Shown piece by piece: positions 7,514-16,577 of a stretch of DNA of 64,000 nucleotides. The notes beneath the pieces were generated by a model. That model made no database searches, was not told where the DNA came from, and worked only from the letters and a program-made list of their open reading frames with translations. This DNA is from Candidatus Pedobacter colombiensis (lineage in GTDB: Bacteria; Bacteroidota; Bacteroidia; Sphingobacteriales; Sphingobacteriaceae): contig CP119313.1 in assembly GCA_029202485.1 (NCBI GenBank), positions 1,178,001 through 1,242,000 of the forward strand. The letters are read 5' to 3'. Made by a program: the position numbers and the translations under genes. Positions within the stretch are counted from its first letter, which is position 1. Every line of letters starts with the position of its first letter.

Positions 7514-8944
7514 ATGAACGATTTTTACCATATCAGTACTGACGAAAAATCATTAGAACATCCTCTTCAGATGAATAATCTGGGGTTGCGTCGAATCATG
7601 GCCATAATAGGACAATTTAAAAGAAATGATTGGGATGGTCGTTCATCGCAATCTAGTAAACACTATCGTGATACTACACCAAAAGATTATGATGCACAAT
7701 TTGCACTTCGTCTTCTAAAGACCGATCCTCCTTATGAGATAGATATATTGCTAGATCATCATTATAATCATTATGTTGCTAGATTTGATGATCCTAAACG
7801 CTTTTTAAAGCATGTTAAATACGTTATTCTACCTCTATTACAGAATAATTCAAAAGGAGAAGTCTATATAGAATTAACGGAGGACTGGCTGATTGAGAAG
7901 GAACAAGAAATGACCTCTGTTAAAGTGATTCCTGCAAAAAATCAGGAAAATATACCGGCCCCATCCGATAAAACTGTTGTAATAACGAATGAAGAAGTTT
8001 TTATTTCGTACAGTTGGGATTCCGAAGAATATGTTCAAAAAGTGGTTGAGTTTACCGATTTTCTGCGCACAAAAGGTTTTCATGCACACTTAGATGTTAT
8101 GCTTAGCCAAAATGAGACATCTATCAATTTTGTAAAAATGATGCATCAGTCTATGGGAAACCACAAGAAAGTTGTCGTTGTGTTGTCTAAAGGTTACAAG
8201 GTTAAAGCTGAGTCATTTACCGGGGGAGTTGGAGAGGAATTCGTGTTGTTGCTAAATGATATCAAACAAAGTCCTAAGAAATATATTCTAATAAGCTTTG
8301 AGGGACGGTCTGATGAAATCATTCCTTTTGGACTGCGAGGTCGTGAAATTATAGATCTTTCGGATCCAAAAGGAGAAGAGCAATTATACCGAAAGCTTAT
8401 GGACGAACCTGAGTATAGTTTTTCTGATGTAGCTTCTGAGAAGCCAAAATTAGCTCCTGTTAAAATCAATGAGTTTCAGGCACTGGTTCCTTCGAAAATG
8501 ATAAGTATTGAAAATCCTTTAGTGACTCCTGATGGCTCCCATAGTCAGGGCGGATTATATAAACACATAGATTTTAAGCTAATACTCAATTTCAAGAATA
8601 CATCTTCCAAAACAATCGATGGGTTGGCATATAGCTTAAGGGTTAAACAACAACTTGCACCCGAATATTATGGACAAACAGCTGAAGAAGGCTATTTTTT
8701 ATTTACTGAAGATATTTCCCAGAAGGTATATCCAGGATTGACTGTAAAAAGTACAGCGTACAAGCTGAAAGTTGCGAATCATACCATCTCCCAAATTCTG
8801 GGTACAAGAATATTAATAACAGTGTTTACAGACCATGGATCCTTTTCAAAAGAGTTTGAGGTGGAGCAATTGATAGAGATTAAACCACCTAATGAGAATC
8901 ATTTAGAAGCAATTCCATTAACCCAAGACTTATTTGGCTATTAA
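7514..8944 (+). CDS. SEFIR (TIR-like) domain protein with N-terminal and C-terminal accessory domains
   Basis: This is a three-part protein of 476 residues. Residues 1-130 form an unassigned domain with DAQFALRLLKTDPPYEID. Residues about 157-300 form a SEFIR domain: VFISYSWDSEEYVQKVVEF, then FHAHLDVMLSQN, KKVVVVLSKGYKVKAESF, GVGEEFVLLLNDI and the KYILISFEGRS strand. Residues about 325-476 look like a beta-sandwich (IDFKLILNFKNTSSKTIDGL). SEFIR domains act in immune signalling, and bacterial versions occur in defence islands. It lies 179 nt after the nuclease gene in the same direction. Confidence 0.8.
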   Translation: MNDFYHISTDEKSLEHPLQMNNLGLRRIMAIIGQFKRNDWDGRSSQSSKHYRDTTPKDYDAQFALRLLKTDPPYEIDILLDHHYNHYVARFDDPKRFLKHVKYVILPLLQNNSKGEVYIELTEDWLIEKEQEMTSVKVIPAKNQENIPAPSDKTVVITNEEVFISYSWDSEEYVQKVVEFTDFLRTKGFHAHLDVMLSQNETSINFVKMMHQSMGNHKKVVVVLSKGYKVKAESFTGGVGEEFVLLLNDIKQSPKKYILISFEGRSDEIIPFGLRGREIIDLSDPKGEEQLYRKLMDEPEYSFSDVASEKPKLAPVKINEFQALVPSKMISIENPLVTPDGSHSQGGLYKHIDFKLILNFKNTSSKTIDGLAYSLRVKQQLAPEYYGQTAEEGYFLFTEDISQKVYPGLTVKSTAYKLKVANHTISQILGTRILITVFTDHGSFSKEFEVEQLIEIKPPNENHLEAIPLTQDLFGY

Positions 8945-8955
8945 CTTTGTAATCA

Positions 8956-9381
8956 TTACTGTAGCGTTTTTGGCTCCAGTTCATTTAATAATACTTTGAA
9001 AAATACGTTCCTAGCAGGACCAAAATAAGTTTTGTATTGATCTGCGTTGAGCGTGTAACTTTTGTCATTATTGCAGTAATAGCAAGCTAGAACGCAGTTC
9101 GTTTTAAGATAGCCTAATCCATTCAATTTTTTATCAATTTCTAAAATTGGTCCCCTTTCTCCGTATCTTATTTTTCTGGTTGTAAGTAATTTTGCACCAA
9201 TCAATTTTTTGATGTCAAAAATAGAGGTTTCACAATAATAACATTTAAAATTTTGTTGCTGAATCTGCGATACAAACCAATCTGATAAGTCATGTTTTGA
9301 TAGAAAACCAGTCTTATGACTGGAAGAGAAAAGGTTCATTACCCTGCTTCTCTCCTCAGATAAAAATTGCTCAATATTCAT
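8956..9381 (-). CDS. HNH-like endonuclease family protein
   Basis: The 141-residue protein has CYYCETSI (residues about 47-54) and NCVLACYYCNNDKSYTL (about 100-116), the paired CxxC zinc knuckles that frame an HNH-like treble clef. The intervening ILEIDKKLNGLGYLKTN corresponds to the usual EIDH segment, but the metal-binding His is replaced by Lys, so activity is uncertain. It is transcribed away from a 30-bp inverted repeat, behind two excisionase-like regulator genes. Defence or mobile-element function is inferred from its position. Confidence 0.65.
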   Translation of the reverse strand: MNIEQFLSEERSRVMNLFSSSHKTGFLSKHDLSDWFVSQIQQQNFKCYYCETSIFDIKKLIGAKLLTTRKIRYGERGPILEIDKKLNGLGYLKTNCVLACYYCNNDKSYTLNADQYKTYFGPARNVFFKVLLNELEPKTLQ

Positions 9382-9397
9382 AGCTATTTAGTGATTA

Positions 9398-9470
9398 AAA
9401 TTTAATTCCCGAGTAAACACCATTTCAGAGCCGAAAGATTTGAAATGGTGTTTACTCGGGAATTGAATTT
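9398..9470. repeat. 30-bp inverted repeat forming a very long hairpin
   Basis: The arms 9398-9427 and 9441-9470 are complementary at 29 of 30 positions, with a 13-nt spacer. The arm core reads TTCCCGAGTAAACACCATTT on the plus strand. No good T run follows on either strand, so an ordinary terminator is not the obvious reading. It lies between two minus-strand genes, 17 nt upstream of the HNH-like start. Confidence 0.9.
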
Positions 9471-9495
9471 AAGTATTTCTATTGATTGTATATTC

Positions 9496-9792
9496 TTAAT
9501 ATTTAAAGGAAGTTTCAGTCCAATAAATTAAGCTTCCAGTTGGATTATAAGACGGTTCGTATCTTATCAACTTCAATTCAACAAGTTCCCTTATACATTT
9601 ATGATAAGTCGCGTATGATCTTATTTTTGAAAGCTTCATCAATTTTCTTCTGCTAATGTTAATTGGATGTTTAAACTCTAAGTTTTGCCAGCAGCAATAA
9701 ATAGCCAGAAATAAGCTGAGGTGCGATTTTTCGACCTTTTTCTCATCCACAACTCCTGCTAGAAATGATGAAATTAGTAATTTGTGTTCCAT
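9496..9792 (-). CDS. Small winged-helix-like protein of a mobile element
   Basis: The 98-residue protein is helical, with the pattern HPINISRRKLMKLSKIRSY followed by YHKCIRELVELKLIRYEPSY. This looks like a winged helix ending in a beta wing (SLIYWTETSF). It starts 5 nt after an excisionase-like gene on the same strand, so the two are co-transcribed. Such pairs accompany integrases in Bacteroidota transposons, but no integrase is seen here. Function is inferred as DNA binding. Confidence 0.6.
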   Translation of the reverse strand: MEHKLLISSFLAGVVDEKKVEKSHLSLFLAIYCCWQNLEFKHPINISRRKLMKLSKIRSYATYHKCIRELVELKLIRYEPSYNPTGSLIYWTETSFKY

Positions 9793-9797
9793 TGATA

Positions 9798-10064
9798 TTA
9801 TGCAGTTAAGTTGTCTGACATCATTTTGGCTATATCAGCCGCATCATAATAGAATATGCTCCCCACCTTGGTGTATTTTAAATTTCCATTAATCCGTAGG
9901 TTCTGTAACGTGCCTGGAGATATGGAAAGCATCTTTCGAACCTCAACACTTCTCAACCATTTTTTTGTTGAAGCGGTATTCTTGGTTAATAGGCCGGTTA
10001 TTTCTTGAATTAATTCCTTTTTTAATTGATTCAAGTCCTCTTTTGTAATAAATTCTACTGTCAT
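9798..10064 (-). CDS. Helix-turn-helix DNA-binding protein, excisionase-like
   Basis: The 88-residue protein has an N-terminal coiled coil (DLNQLKKELIQEITGLL) and a C-terminal MerR/Xis-type helix-turn-helix: KKWLRSVEVRKMLSISPGTL, then LRINGNLKYTKVGSIFYYDA. This is the Bacteroidota HTH_17 excisionase-type family used to control or excise mobile elements. It is the first gene of a minus-strand unit and diverges from the gene at 10222. Confidence 0.75.
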   Translation of the reverse strand: MTVEFITKEDLNQLKKELIQEITGLLTKNTASTKKWLRSVEVRKMLSISPGTLQNLRINGNLKYTKVGSIFYYDAADIAKMMSDNLTA

Positions 10065-10221
10065 TAAATAGGTAATTTAAGTTATAGCAATATTGCCTTG
10101 CTAATCTATGCCTAATTATAGTCCGTGGTGGTCAATTGCATTTGATGAAAAATGATACTGTTGAGATACGATTGTTCTGGAGCCTTTTTTTGTAAATTGT
10201 ATCCGTAAATTTTTAAATATT

Positions 10222-10497
10222 ATGGAAACTATACTGCTTCAATCTATAACTGTTGATGAGTTCATGGACAAAGTTCGTGCAATAATAAAAGAAGAACTTA
10301 AGATCGCTTTGCAGCAAGATCAACTCTTAACTAAAGAAGGTGCGTTGAAAATAACTGGTGCCAGTAGTGCTGTATTCCTAAAGGCGATTGAGCAAGGTAT
10401 AGTAAAACCTCAGCTGGTCAAGGGTCGCAAAAAAGCAATGTACCTGGAATCAGAGGTATTGAAGATTGAGGTTCGGAGGAGACGTGTCGTTTCATAA
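10222..10497 (+). CDS. Small DNA-binding-like protein
   Basis: The 91-residue protein has an N-terminal helix (VDEFMDKVRAIIKEEL) and a C-terminal region LLTKEGALKITGASSAVFLK followed by KGRKKAMYLESEVLKIE. This has the layout of the excisionase-type helix-turn-helix proteins, like the divergent gene on the other side of the 157-nt promoter region. It overlaps the end of the convergent gene at 10492 by 6 nt. No other information is visible. Confidence 0.5.
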   Translation: METILLQSITVDEFMDKVRAIIKEELKIALQQDQLLTKEGALKITGASSAVFLKAIEQGIVKPQLVKGRKKAMYLESEVLKIEVRRRRVVS

Positions 10498-11241
10498 TTC
10501 GAACATATCATCTTCTTTGACTGGTATAAAATTGGCTTTTTTCTTGCTTAGTAATTCCAGGGCGTTGTTTGCATAGTTGAAACGCTCACACCATCTTTTA
10601 CAACGTAGTTTAATTTCGTTGCTAATGTATTTTTCGTAATGATACTCATATTTTACCATGGCATGGTTGCCACTATAAATATCTATGTAATCAGCGAGTT
10701 TATATGTGAAAAACTCTTCCTGTATATTTTTAAGGTCTTCTTTAACAACCTCAATTGAAGGCTTTGGATATTCGGAGGTCATTATGTCTTGCAAGTAATC
10801 AGGTAGGTGGTAATCCTTTTTACCTTTACTTGCCTTTTTGTTCATAGCTGCAGCGGCAATTTTTTTCTTGAAATTTTCCTGATCTTCCTTCAAGTCTTTA
10901 TACCTCTTTAGATTAATATTACGGGCTTTGAGTTCTTTAGCGAGGTCTTGAATAGCGGCTTTATTGTAGTAATAAGTATAGCTCTGTTTAAAATAATTTG
11001 AAAATCCAAACTCCTCGCGAATGAATTTTCCCGTGTTGTGATAACAACCCTTAAAATATTTATAAAGATCATTTTCATTAACCCATTGATCGTTCATTGA
11101 GGTTAGTTTCTGAAATTCCTTCGCTGCTTTATCCAATACGGTTTTTGAAAGTTGTTCCTGAGGGGGTAGGTTAGATGTACCTGCAATAGTGGCGATCGCT
11201 CTTTTTATATCTTTAAGTTCTTCGAGTATTTGCTTTTGCAT
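10492..11241 (-). CDS. Hypothetical basic protein, defence-island neighbour
   Basis: This 249-residue protein is very rich in Lys, Tyr and Asn. It starts with a coiled coil (ILEELKDIKRAIATIAG), continues with aromatic-rich segments (YKYFKGCYHN, YTYYYNKAA) and a basic middle (KKIAAAAMNKKASKGKKDYH), and ends EDDMFEL. I see no known catalytic motif, TM helix or signal peptide. The composition suggests nucleic-acid binding. It is convergent with the small gene at 10222. Confidence 0.5.
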   Translation of the reverse strand: MQKQILEELKDIKRAIATIAGTSNLPPQEQLSKTVLDKAAKEFQKLTSMNDQWVNENDLYKYFKGCYHNTGKFIREEFGFSNYFKQSYTYYYNKAAIQDLAKELKARNINLKRYKDLKEDQENFKKKIAAAAMNKKASKGKKDYHLPDYLQDIMTSEYPKPSIEVVKEDLKNIQEEFFTYKLADYIDIYSGNHAMVKYEYHYEKYISNEIKLRCKRWCERFNYANNALELLSKKKANFIPVKEDDMFEL

Positions 11242-11636
11242 GGTATAAATATTAAATGGTACTATAAATTGTTGATATTCAACTTATATTTCTTGGTATT
11301 GAAAATACACAATAAATTATGGAATTACAGATGATTTGTATGTAGTTTTTGGGGCAGCGATCGTAGCTGCCAAATATGCAATTAAACTGAAGGCTCATTT
11401 CGTTACACTATTCCTGAAACATCAACTTTAACTCCGGATATCCATAATGATGTAAATCCTAATAAAAACACAAAATAGAATTGCGAAATTCAAAATTAAA
11501 ATTTGTCCATCTTTATTCTTAGCAGGTTTTTTGTTGCAAATTGAATTCTATTTTGAGTCATTTATTATTTTGATTTGCTGAAAGCAATAAGATATACAGG
11601 TTAATTAAACAGTTGAGCGTTTTCGTAGTCAATAAT
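11242..11636. other. Intergenic region of 395 bp with a short gene remnant
   Basis: No complete gene is visible. A short plus-strand frame near 11300-11430, without a start codon, encodes DDLYVVFGAAIVAAKYAIKL and then stops. It may be the tail of a lost small membrane protein. The rest is AT-rich, without clear terminator hairpins. Confidence 0.3.
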
Positions 11637-12830
11637 TCACTTTTTACCAAAATTTACGATTGCATAATTGATCAAAATGGTCATAACCAATAGAATAGAT
11701 ATTCCCCAATTAATCCATCGAATAGTATTGAGTCTGGTTCTTTGATGAGTAAGTTCTGTATCTATTGAGGCGAAAGTTTTATTGATAACATTATTGAGTG
11801 AACTGTTGGCATGTCGATCTACTGATCGATTTTTGAAACCAAAAGTTGTTTTGTAGTTTTTAATGTTGTCTGTAAATATCGTAACAGAACTCTCTTGGTT
11901 TCGGATAAATATCTCTATGAGGACGGAGAAAACAATTGACGCTATTAGGATGAGCATATTTTTGCCGCTAAAAGGGGTGTCCAAGGAGAGTTGGCTAGAT
12001 GCAATAAGAAAAGCTGCTGGTATTGCAATAAGTTTATTTTGTGAATCATTAATGATTGATCTTATATTCTTCGAATATTCTAAAACGGCACTTTCCAGCT
12101 CAAGCTTTAATTTTCCATAAGAAAAATCGCTTAAGAAAAAATCGTAGGCGGATTCACATCGTTGGTAAAACGTTCCAAAGTTCTTACACAGCTTTGAATA
12201 TCTTTGGTCAAAATCGAAATCATTTAAAAAATCAATGAGTTCCTTTTGATAAATCTTTTTACGTTCAATGTTTTCATAAATTCCATTACAGAAAGTATTT
12301 ACTTCCTGTAATGTCGAATCTAATCCTGTGATTGTTTGAACAGAATTCAAAACTTTTAAGGACGTTGCACTCTTCTCCAGCATTAGGTAAAGCGTTAAAC
12401 CGTCATCCTCATTTTTAAATCGAGCTAAAGAATTCAAACATTCACTCAATTTTAACCCTGCAAAATAGGCCTTAACCGAATCAATCTGCTCACCATCACC
12501 ATGCATATAATCTAAATCTCGTAGATAAAAATTCTCAGGTGCATTTAGTGCATTTCCATCTACAAATCGACCAAATGTATCATAAAAGCCAGACCTTTCA
12601 AGCCGCAATAGAACGAGTTTAACTTTAATCGTTTCTCCAAGTTTAATGTTATTGGCAAAAATAATCCCCTTACTGTTGGAGAACTCCTCTACATATCCTG
12701 AATCATCTAGTGCTGTCAAAAGAGATTTTTGCGTTTGATCAGGAGATAGCGTAATATGATACTCCTTTTCATCCGAAAAAGTTAAATGGTTTTTGACCAA
12801 AGTCGCTATCTGATGAAGATCAATTGACAT
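11637..12830 (-). CDS. Membrane-anchored protein coupled to an NdpA-like gene
   Basis: The 397-residue protein has a cytosolic N-terminal part of about 265 residues (helical after residue 130), then two hydrophobic segments around LIAIPAAFLIASSQL and ILIASIVFSVLIEIF. A soluble stretch (residues about 305-365) follows, then a C-terminal TM helix (WINWGISILLVMTILINYA). The start overlaps the end of the NdpA-like gene by 11 nt, so the two are translationally coupled. I recognise no family. A membrane effector partnered with a nucleoid-binding sensor is one reading, as an inference. Confidence 0.55.
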   Translation of the reverse strand: MSIDLHQIATLVKNHLTFSDEKEYHITLSPDQTQKSLLTALDDSGYVEEFSNSKGIIFANNIKLGETIKVKLVLLRLERSGFYDTFGRFVDGNALNAPENFYLRDLDYMHGDGEQIDSVKAYFAGLKLSECLNSLARFKNEDDGLTLYLMLEKSATSLKVLNSVQTITGLDSTLQEVNTFCNGIYENIERKKIYQKELIDFLNDFDFDQRYSKLCKNFGTFYQRCESAYDFFLSDFSYGKLKLELESAVLEYSKNIRSIINDSQNKLIAIPAAFLIASSQLSLDTPFSGKNMLILIASIVFSVLIEIFIRNQESSVTIFTDNIKNYKTTFGFKNRSVDRHANSSLNNVINKTFASIDTELTHQRTRLNTIRWINWGISILLVMTILINYAIVNFGKK

Positions 12831-13875
12831 TTTGCTCTAGCTCTTTGATGAGTTCTTCTGGTAGATCTTTGATTAATAATGTCTTATTTTTGCTATTATA
12901 ATCAATCCTTTTATTTGTAATGAGATCTGTATTGAAAATTAGAGTTAGATCATTACTACGGTAATCAACAAAATGAAGGGACTTCAATACCTTTGTATCT
13001 GTCTTGACTACCTCACTTACACGATAATCTTCTGATGACGCAAAATTAGAGAACGCATTAGGTTCTTCTTCATCTAATAGATATGAGATTTGGCTAAGCC
13101 GAACTTCTCTTTTGTCCTTAATACACGTCCTACAATAATCATAGACGATCTTTTTTTTACTCCTTATCTCTTCACTTGAAAAGCCTTTTTCCGTAAGAAA
13201 AGCGTGCAATGCGGTCACCATTGCTTGAGAGGAGTCAGAATTGGTGCTTTTATCTGCGCAACCGATGAAATCTAGGAAATAATCCGATAAGTTTTTCTTC
13301 CCCTTAATAAACGAAAGATAACTCTTAATGCCATCATTATCTCCGTCTGTATGTTTTTCCCATCTGGTTAAATTGATTTGGGCGGCTACATCTAATTTAC
13401 TTAAATCTAAATTAAGAATTTGCTTTATGGTTAGATCTTCACTAAGATTATAGCCATCATTGTTATTGATAGAAAAAAGAAGTATGTATCTATCTCCGTT
13501 ATCTTTTAGTATATAATCTGCAAATACCATGAAGGCGCCAGTTGCTGGAGCACTTTTCTTGATCTCAAGTTCGTAAAGCTCCATGGACCTATGTGTAAAC
13601 GACAAAAAATCAAGATCGCCGGACCGATATTGCGAAATTTTGTCTTTGAAGCCGTTGAAAACAAGCGAATCATCGAAAATACCATAAATAGGATGTGATT
13701 TGTTTTGGAAGGTCTTTCTCACATCAGCAACAAAGAAAATTTCCTGATCGTTTATCAGTAGTTCTTTCTTAGCTAGTTTTAGTTTTGTGATTTTATTGCC
13801 ACCTTCCTTGTTCAACTTGTGTACAATGATGTTAGAGACACTGAGATTATGTCCCTTTTTTAATAGTTCAACCAT
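12820..13875 (-). CDS. Nucleoid-associated protein, NdpA/YejK (NA37) family
   Basis: The start is set at the internal ATG 13875 (MVELLKKGHNLSVSNIIVHK); the 23 codons further upstream would add a hydrophobic stretch that is not typical. The product is 351 residues. The family pattern is seen in the N-terminal NLSVSNIIVHKLN block, FMVFADYILKDNGDRYILLF, and SYLSFIKGKKNLSDYFLDF with GCADKSTNSDSS, close to the usual L-x-F-I-x-G...D-Y-F-x-x-x-I-G-C arrangement. Family members coat nucleoids, and some are encoded in defence islands. It overlaps the next gene and so probably works with it. Confidence 0.7.
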   Translation of the reverse strand: MVELLKKGHNLSVSNIIVHKLNKEGGNKITKLKLAKKELLINDQEIFFVADVRKTFQNKSHPIYGIFDDSLVFNGFKDKISQYRSGDLDFLSFTHRSMELYELEIKKSAPATGAFMVFADYILKDNGDRYILLFSINNNDGYNLSEDLTIKQILNLDLSKLDVAAQINLTRWEKHTDGDNDGIKSYLSFIKGKKNLSDYFLDFIGCADKSTNSDSSQAMVTALHAFLTEKGFSSEEIRSKKKIVYDYCRTCIKDKREVRLSQISYLLDEEEPNAFSNFASSEDYRVSEVVKTDTKVLKSLHFVDYRSNDLTLIFNTDLITNKRIDYNSKNKTLLIKDLPEELIKELEQNVN

Positions 13876-14194
13876 AAGCGTAAATTTTAGTATAACAAAT
13901 ATAATAAAGTAGTTTAGATGGTTGCTATATTGGAGAATATCCATCTGCTAATTACCATATTCCGAATTAGTCTGATTGATGTGTTATTTTCAAATAAATT
14001 TTACAGATTTGAAAACCAAATATTAACACTTATATGCTAAAAGACTACGCAATTCTGCCAAAGAACTTTATATCATGTTGATAAATCTAGGTATGACTCA
14101 TTTACATCATGCAGACAATGGGCGGTTAAAAATGATTGTGCTAAGAAAGAAATGTAGTGGACATTGCCGGTAATTTACAGAACATTCTAAATAG

Positions 14195-14866
14195 ATGACA
14201 CAATTAGATTTTATAAATAAAATTAGAGACGCATATTTAAGTGCCAGAAAGTGTATTTATACACCTGAAAAGAATTCGGAAATTTTATCTCGAGGAACAA
14301 GTCATTCAATTTCTTCAATTACTGAAGATTTATTTGGATGTTATTGTGTTAATAAAGTTTCGGATAAAGAAAGAATCAAAATTTATGTTGATCCACCGGT
14401 TTCATTTAAAGGGACTGAATTAAAAAATAAAAGCAATAAAAAAGCTTTACTTATTCGACCTGATTTAATGATTACGAAAGACAATATTGCAACTTGTTTT
14501 TTTGATTTAAAAACAGATTTGGGCTATAAAAGAAAAGACTTCTTTAATCAAGCAAAAGAGAGAAATGATCAATTAAATCTTATAAAAGGAAAAAGGTCAA
14601 CAAGTAATGACGGTGAAACAAAAGGGAAAAATCACATTACGATTTCGGAAAATATAAAATTTGTCTATGTTGTTGTTTCACAGGGTAATATAAGAAAGTC
14701 CGTACAGGATGAATTCATTGAACAAATTAGATCCTTAGAAAATGTTGATGTTTTTCTTTTAACAACTGGAGACCATTTAAACTCTTATCACGAAAATCCT
14801 AAGTGGGGAATAAATCAAAATCATTTTGACAGTTTAGATGAACTTTTGAATGAATACTTAGATTAA
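14195..14866 (+). CDS. Predicted PD-(D/E)xK-fold nuclease, AT-rich
   Basis: The 223-residue protein has an N-terminal helix, then SISSITEDLFGCYC (candidate core glutamate). It continues LLIRPDLMI (the PD pair), a beta turn, and TCFFDLKTDLGY, where D-L-K supplies the D-x-K motif. The order E, PD, DxK fits a restriction-type nuclease core. The remainder includes a Lys/Gly-rich loop and the strand IKFVYVVVSQG. The codon usage is conspicuously AT-rich compared with the flanking Gabija genes, suggesting separate acquisition. The substrate is unknown. Confidence 0.6.
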   Translation: MTQLDFINKIRDAYLSARKCIYTPEKNSEILSRGTSHSISSITEDLFGCYCVNKVSDKERIKIYVDPPVSFKGTELKNKSNKKALLIRPDLMITKDNIATCFFDLKTDLGYKRKDFFNQAKERNDQLNLIKGKRSTSNDGETKGKNHITISENIKFVYVVVSQGNIRKSVQDEFIEQIRSLENVDVFLLTTGDHLNSYHENPKWGINQNHFDSLDELLNEYLD

Positions 14867-14907
14867 GTACATTTTAAACATCGAGAACGCTGATGAAATT
14901 TTTAGAA

Positions 14908-15378
14908 TTAAAGCTGAGTGAGCGATAAGATTTTGCTAATGGCCTGTAAATCCTCTTTATCTATTGCAACAGGAATTTCATCATGGCAAAGTAGGCCGCA
15001 TAGTTTTGCTCGATGTCTTCCGTCTGAAAATTCTACATAGCTTGTAGTCCCAACCGGCAAGTAAATCGTTGGAGGATCAACAAAAAGGTTATTCTCCCAT
15101 CGGTTAAGAATCATGGCAATTCTAAAATTATTAAGTGGTTTATCTGAAAAAATCACTTTGTTGTCAATTTCGTTAAAGCGAGCTATTGCCATTAGCTGGG
15201 ATGTCTTTACAAGAAAGAATAGATAACGATTGTATTCAGGCAATAGGGTGTGATCGAAGATTTCGTCTTTAGCTAAAGCCCATTTAGGTTCGATGTTCTT
15301 TAACTGCACATTTGACATCATCTGATATTTTAGAATCAATTGATCATGAGTAGTAGCATTAGCTTTTCTTAGTTCCAA
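14908..15378 (-). CDS. ParB/sulfiredoxin-like protein next to Gabija
   Basis: The 156-residue product contains YVEFSDGRHRAKLCGLLCHD followed by EIPVAIDKED, the D-G-R/N-H-R strand-helix typical of ParB/Srx-like domains. The rest includes PPTIYLPVGTTSYVEF. It lies 44 nt downstream of gajB on the same strand, so it may be expressed with Gabija. ParB-like folds of this kind act as nucleases or CTP-binding proteins elsewhere. A role as an accessory to Gabija is inferred. Confidence 0.55.
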   Translation of the reverse strand: MELRKANATTHDQLILKYQMMSNVQLKNIEPKWALAKDEIFDHTLLPEYNRYLFFLVKTSQLMAIARFNEIDNKVIFSDKPLNNFRIAMILNRWENNLFVDPPTIYLPVGTTSYVEFSDGRHRAKLCGLLCHDEIPVAIDKEDLQAISKILSLTQL

Positions 15379-15422
15379 TGTGATTGCAAATTAATTGGTT
15401 TATAATTAGACGATTTAATAAT

Positions 15423-16577
15423 TTAATTGGTTAAGTAGTACCATTTGGATATCCCAGGTATGAAGTCCCCCGTGGTGTTGTCACATACGAATGCAACGCT
15501 GAACCGAGCACGGGTCATTGCTACGTACAGCTTGGCGATGTCAAACGCTTTTTTATTTTTATCGCCAACGCTTTTTTCTAATAGGCCATCTCTTAAATAT
15601 TTAATAATGGGTTCTGTCGGATAAATCAATACCCTGTCGAAGCCAAGTCCTTTGCATGCGCCATAGTTCCATTCACCATCGCCGGCCAGTTGGTAGCGTA
15701 ATACAGTCGGATTAAATTTTGCATTGTAGTTGTCCAGATCTTTAGTATTGATTAGAAATACGCCAAAGTGGTCAATAGAAACACTGCGACAGGATATGCA
15801 GGAACATGGTCTACTTAGGCTAAATTCCGGGTACAACCTAGAAGAAAATTCACAGATAGGCAGGTTGTTGCGATGAGAAAAAGTCAGCGTTTCTTCATCT
15901 ATCTCGCATCGGCTTTTGCATTTTTCCAGAATAAAGTTTTTTATGTTGCCTTCTTTGTATTGGCTGTTTTTGCGTTCATTGTGGGTCAGGTAAGTTACCT
16001 GCCGCGGATCGCCTACCATGAGTATCCTAGCTATACTTTTTAACAACAGTTTAATGAATTCCAAGTCATTGCCCGCCAAATCCTGAACCTCATCAATATA
16101 AATCTCAGTATAAATGTTTGCAAGCCTGTTAATCACATTTCCATCTGATTTTTCATTCGCTCTGATAACAAACTTCGAAAGTTTATCTGAAAACAGTTTA
16201 TTACCGGTGGTCATGTAGTGGTTTTTAAAATCTGTTTCTTCACTAAAGGGAACCTTGATGCCCGCTTTTGTGGTATAGTTGATGCCAGACTGCTCATTGA
16301 CCAGAATCATTCCATTAATTTTTTCAGGAAATATCTGACCCTGAAACGGCTTGACGCCGTGTTTGATAAGGAGTGAGAACCAAGTTTGGATGGTCACATG
16401 AGCGGGAATGCATTTATATAGCTGCATAAATTTATTCTTTATTTCCTGCTCATTGGCTTCTGTATATGTGGTGATCAATATCTGGCCAGACTTCGCTTTC
16501 ATCGCTTCATTGATCAGGAACGTCGTTTTCCCTGATCCAGCTACTGATATGATCAATTTATTGTTATGCGATGGCAT
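15423..16577 (-). CDS. gajB: Gabija protein GajB, UvrD-like helicase
   Basis: This superfamily 1A helicase of 384 residues (from ATG 16577; a longer frame exists, but this start places the Walker loop near the N terminus) shows IISVAGSGKTTFLINEAM (motif I), ITTYTEANEQEIKNK (Ia), IYIDEVQDLAG (motif II, DEVQD), ILMVGDPRQVTYLT (III), a Cys-rich insertion SRPCSCISCRS, KGLGFDRVLIYPT (V) and LYVAMTRARFSVAFV (VI). Gabija uses GajB to sense nucleic-acid termini and activate GajA. It overlaps gajA by 14 nt. It is shorter than the roughly 490-residue Bacillus protein. Confidence 0.88.
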   Translation of the reverse strand: MPSHNNKLIISVAGSGKTTFLINEAMKAKSGQILITTYTEANEQEIKNKFMQLYKCIPAHVTIQTWFSLLIKHGVKPFQGQIFPEKINGMILVNEQSGINYTTKAGIKVPFSEETDFKNHYMTTGNKLFSDKLSKFVIRANEKSDGNVINRLANIYTEIYIDEVQDLAGNDLEFIKLLLKSIARILMVGDPRQVTYLTHNERKNSQYKEGNIKNFILEKCKSRCEIDEETLTFSHRNNLPICEFSSRLYPEFSLSRPCSCISCRSVSIDHFGVFLINTKDLDNYNAKFNPTVLRYQLAGDGEWNYGACKGLGFDRVLIYPTEPIIKYLRDGLLEKSVGDKNKKAFDIAKLYVAMTRARFSVAFVCDNTTGDFIPGISKWYYLTN

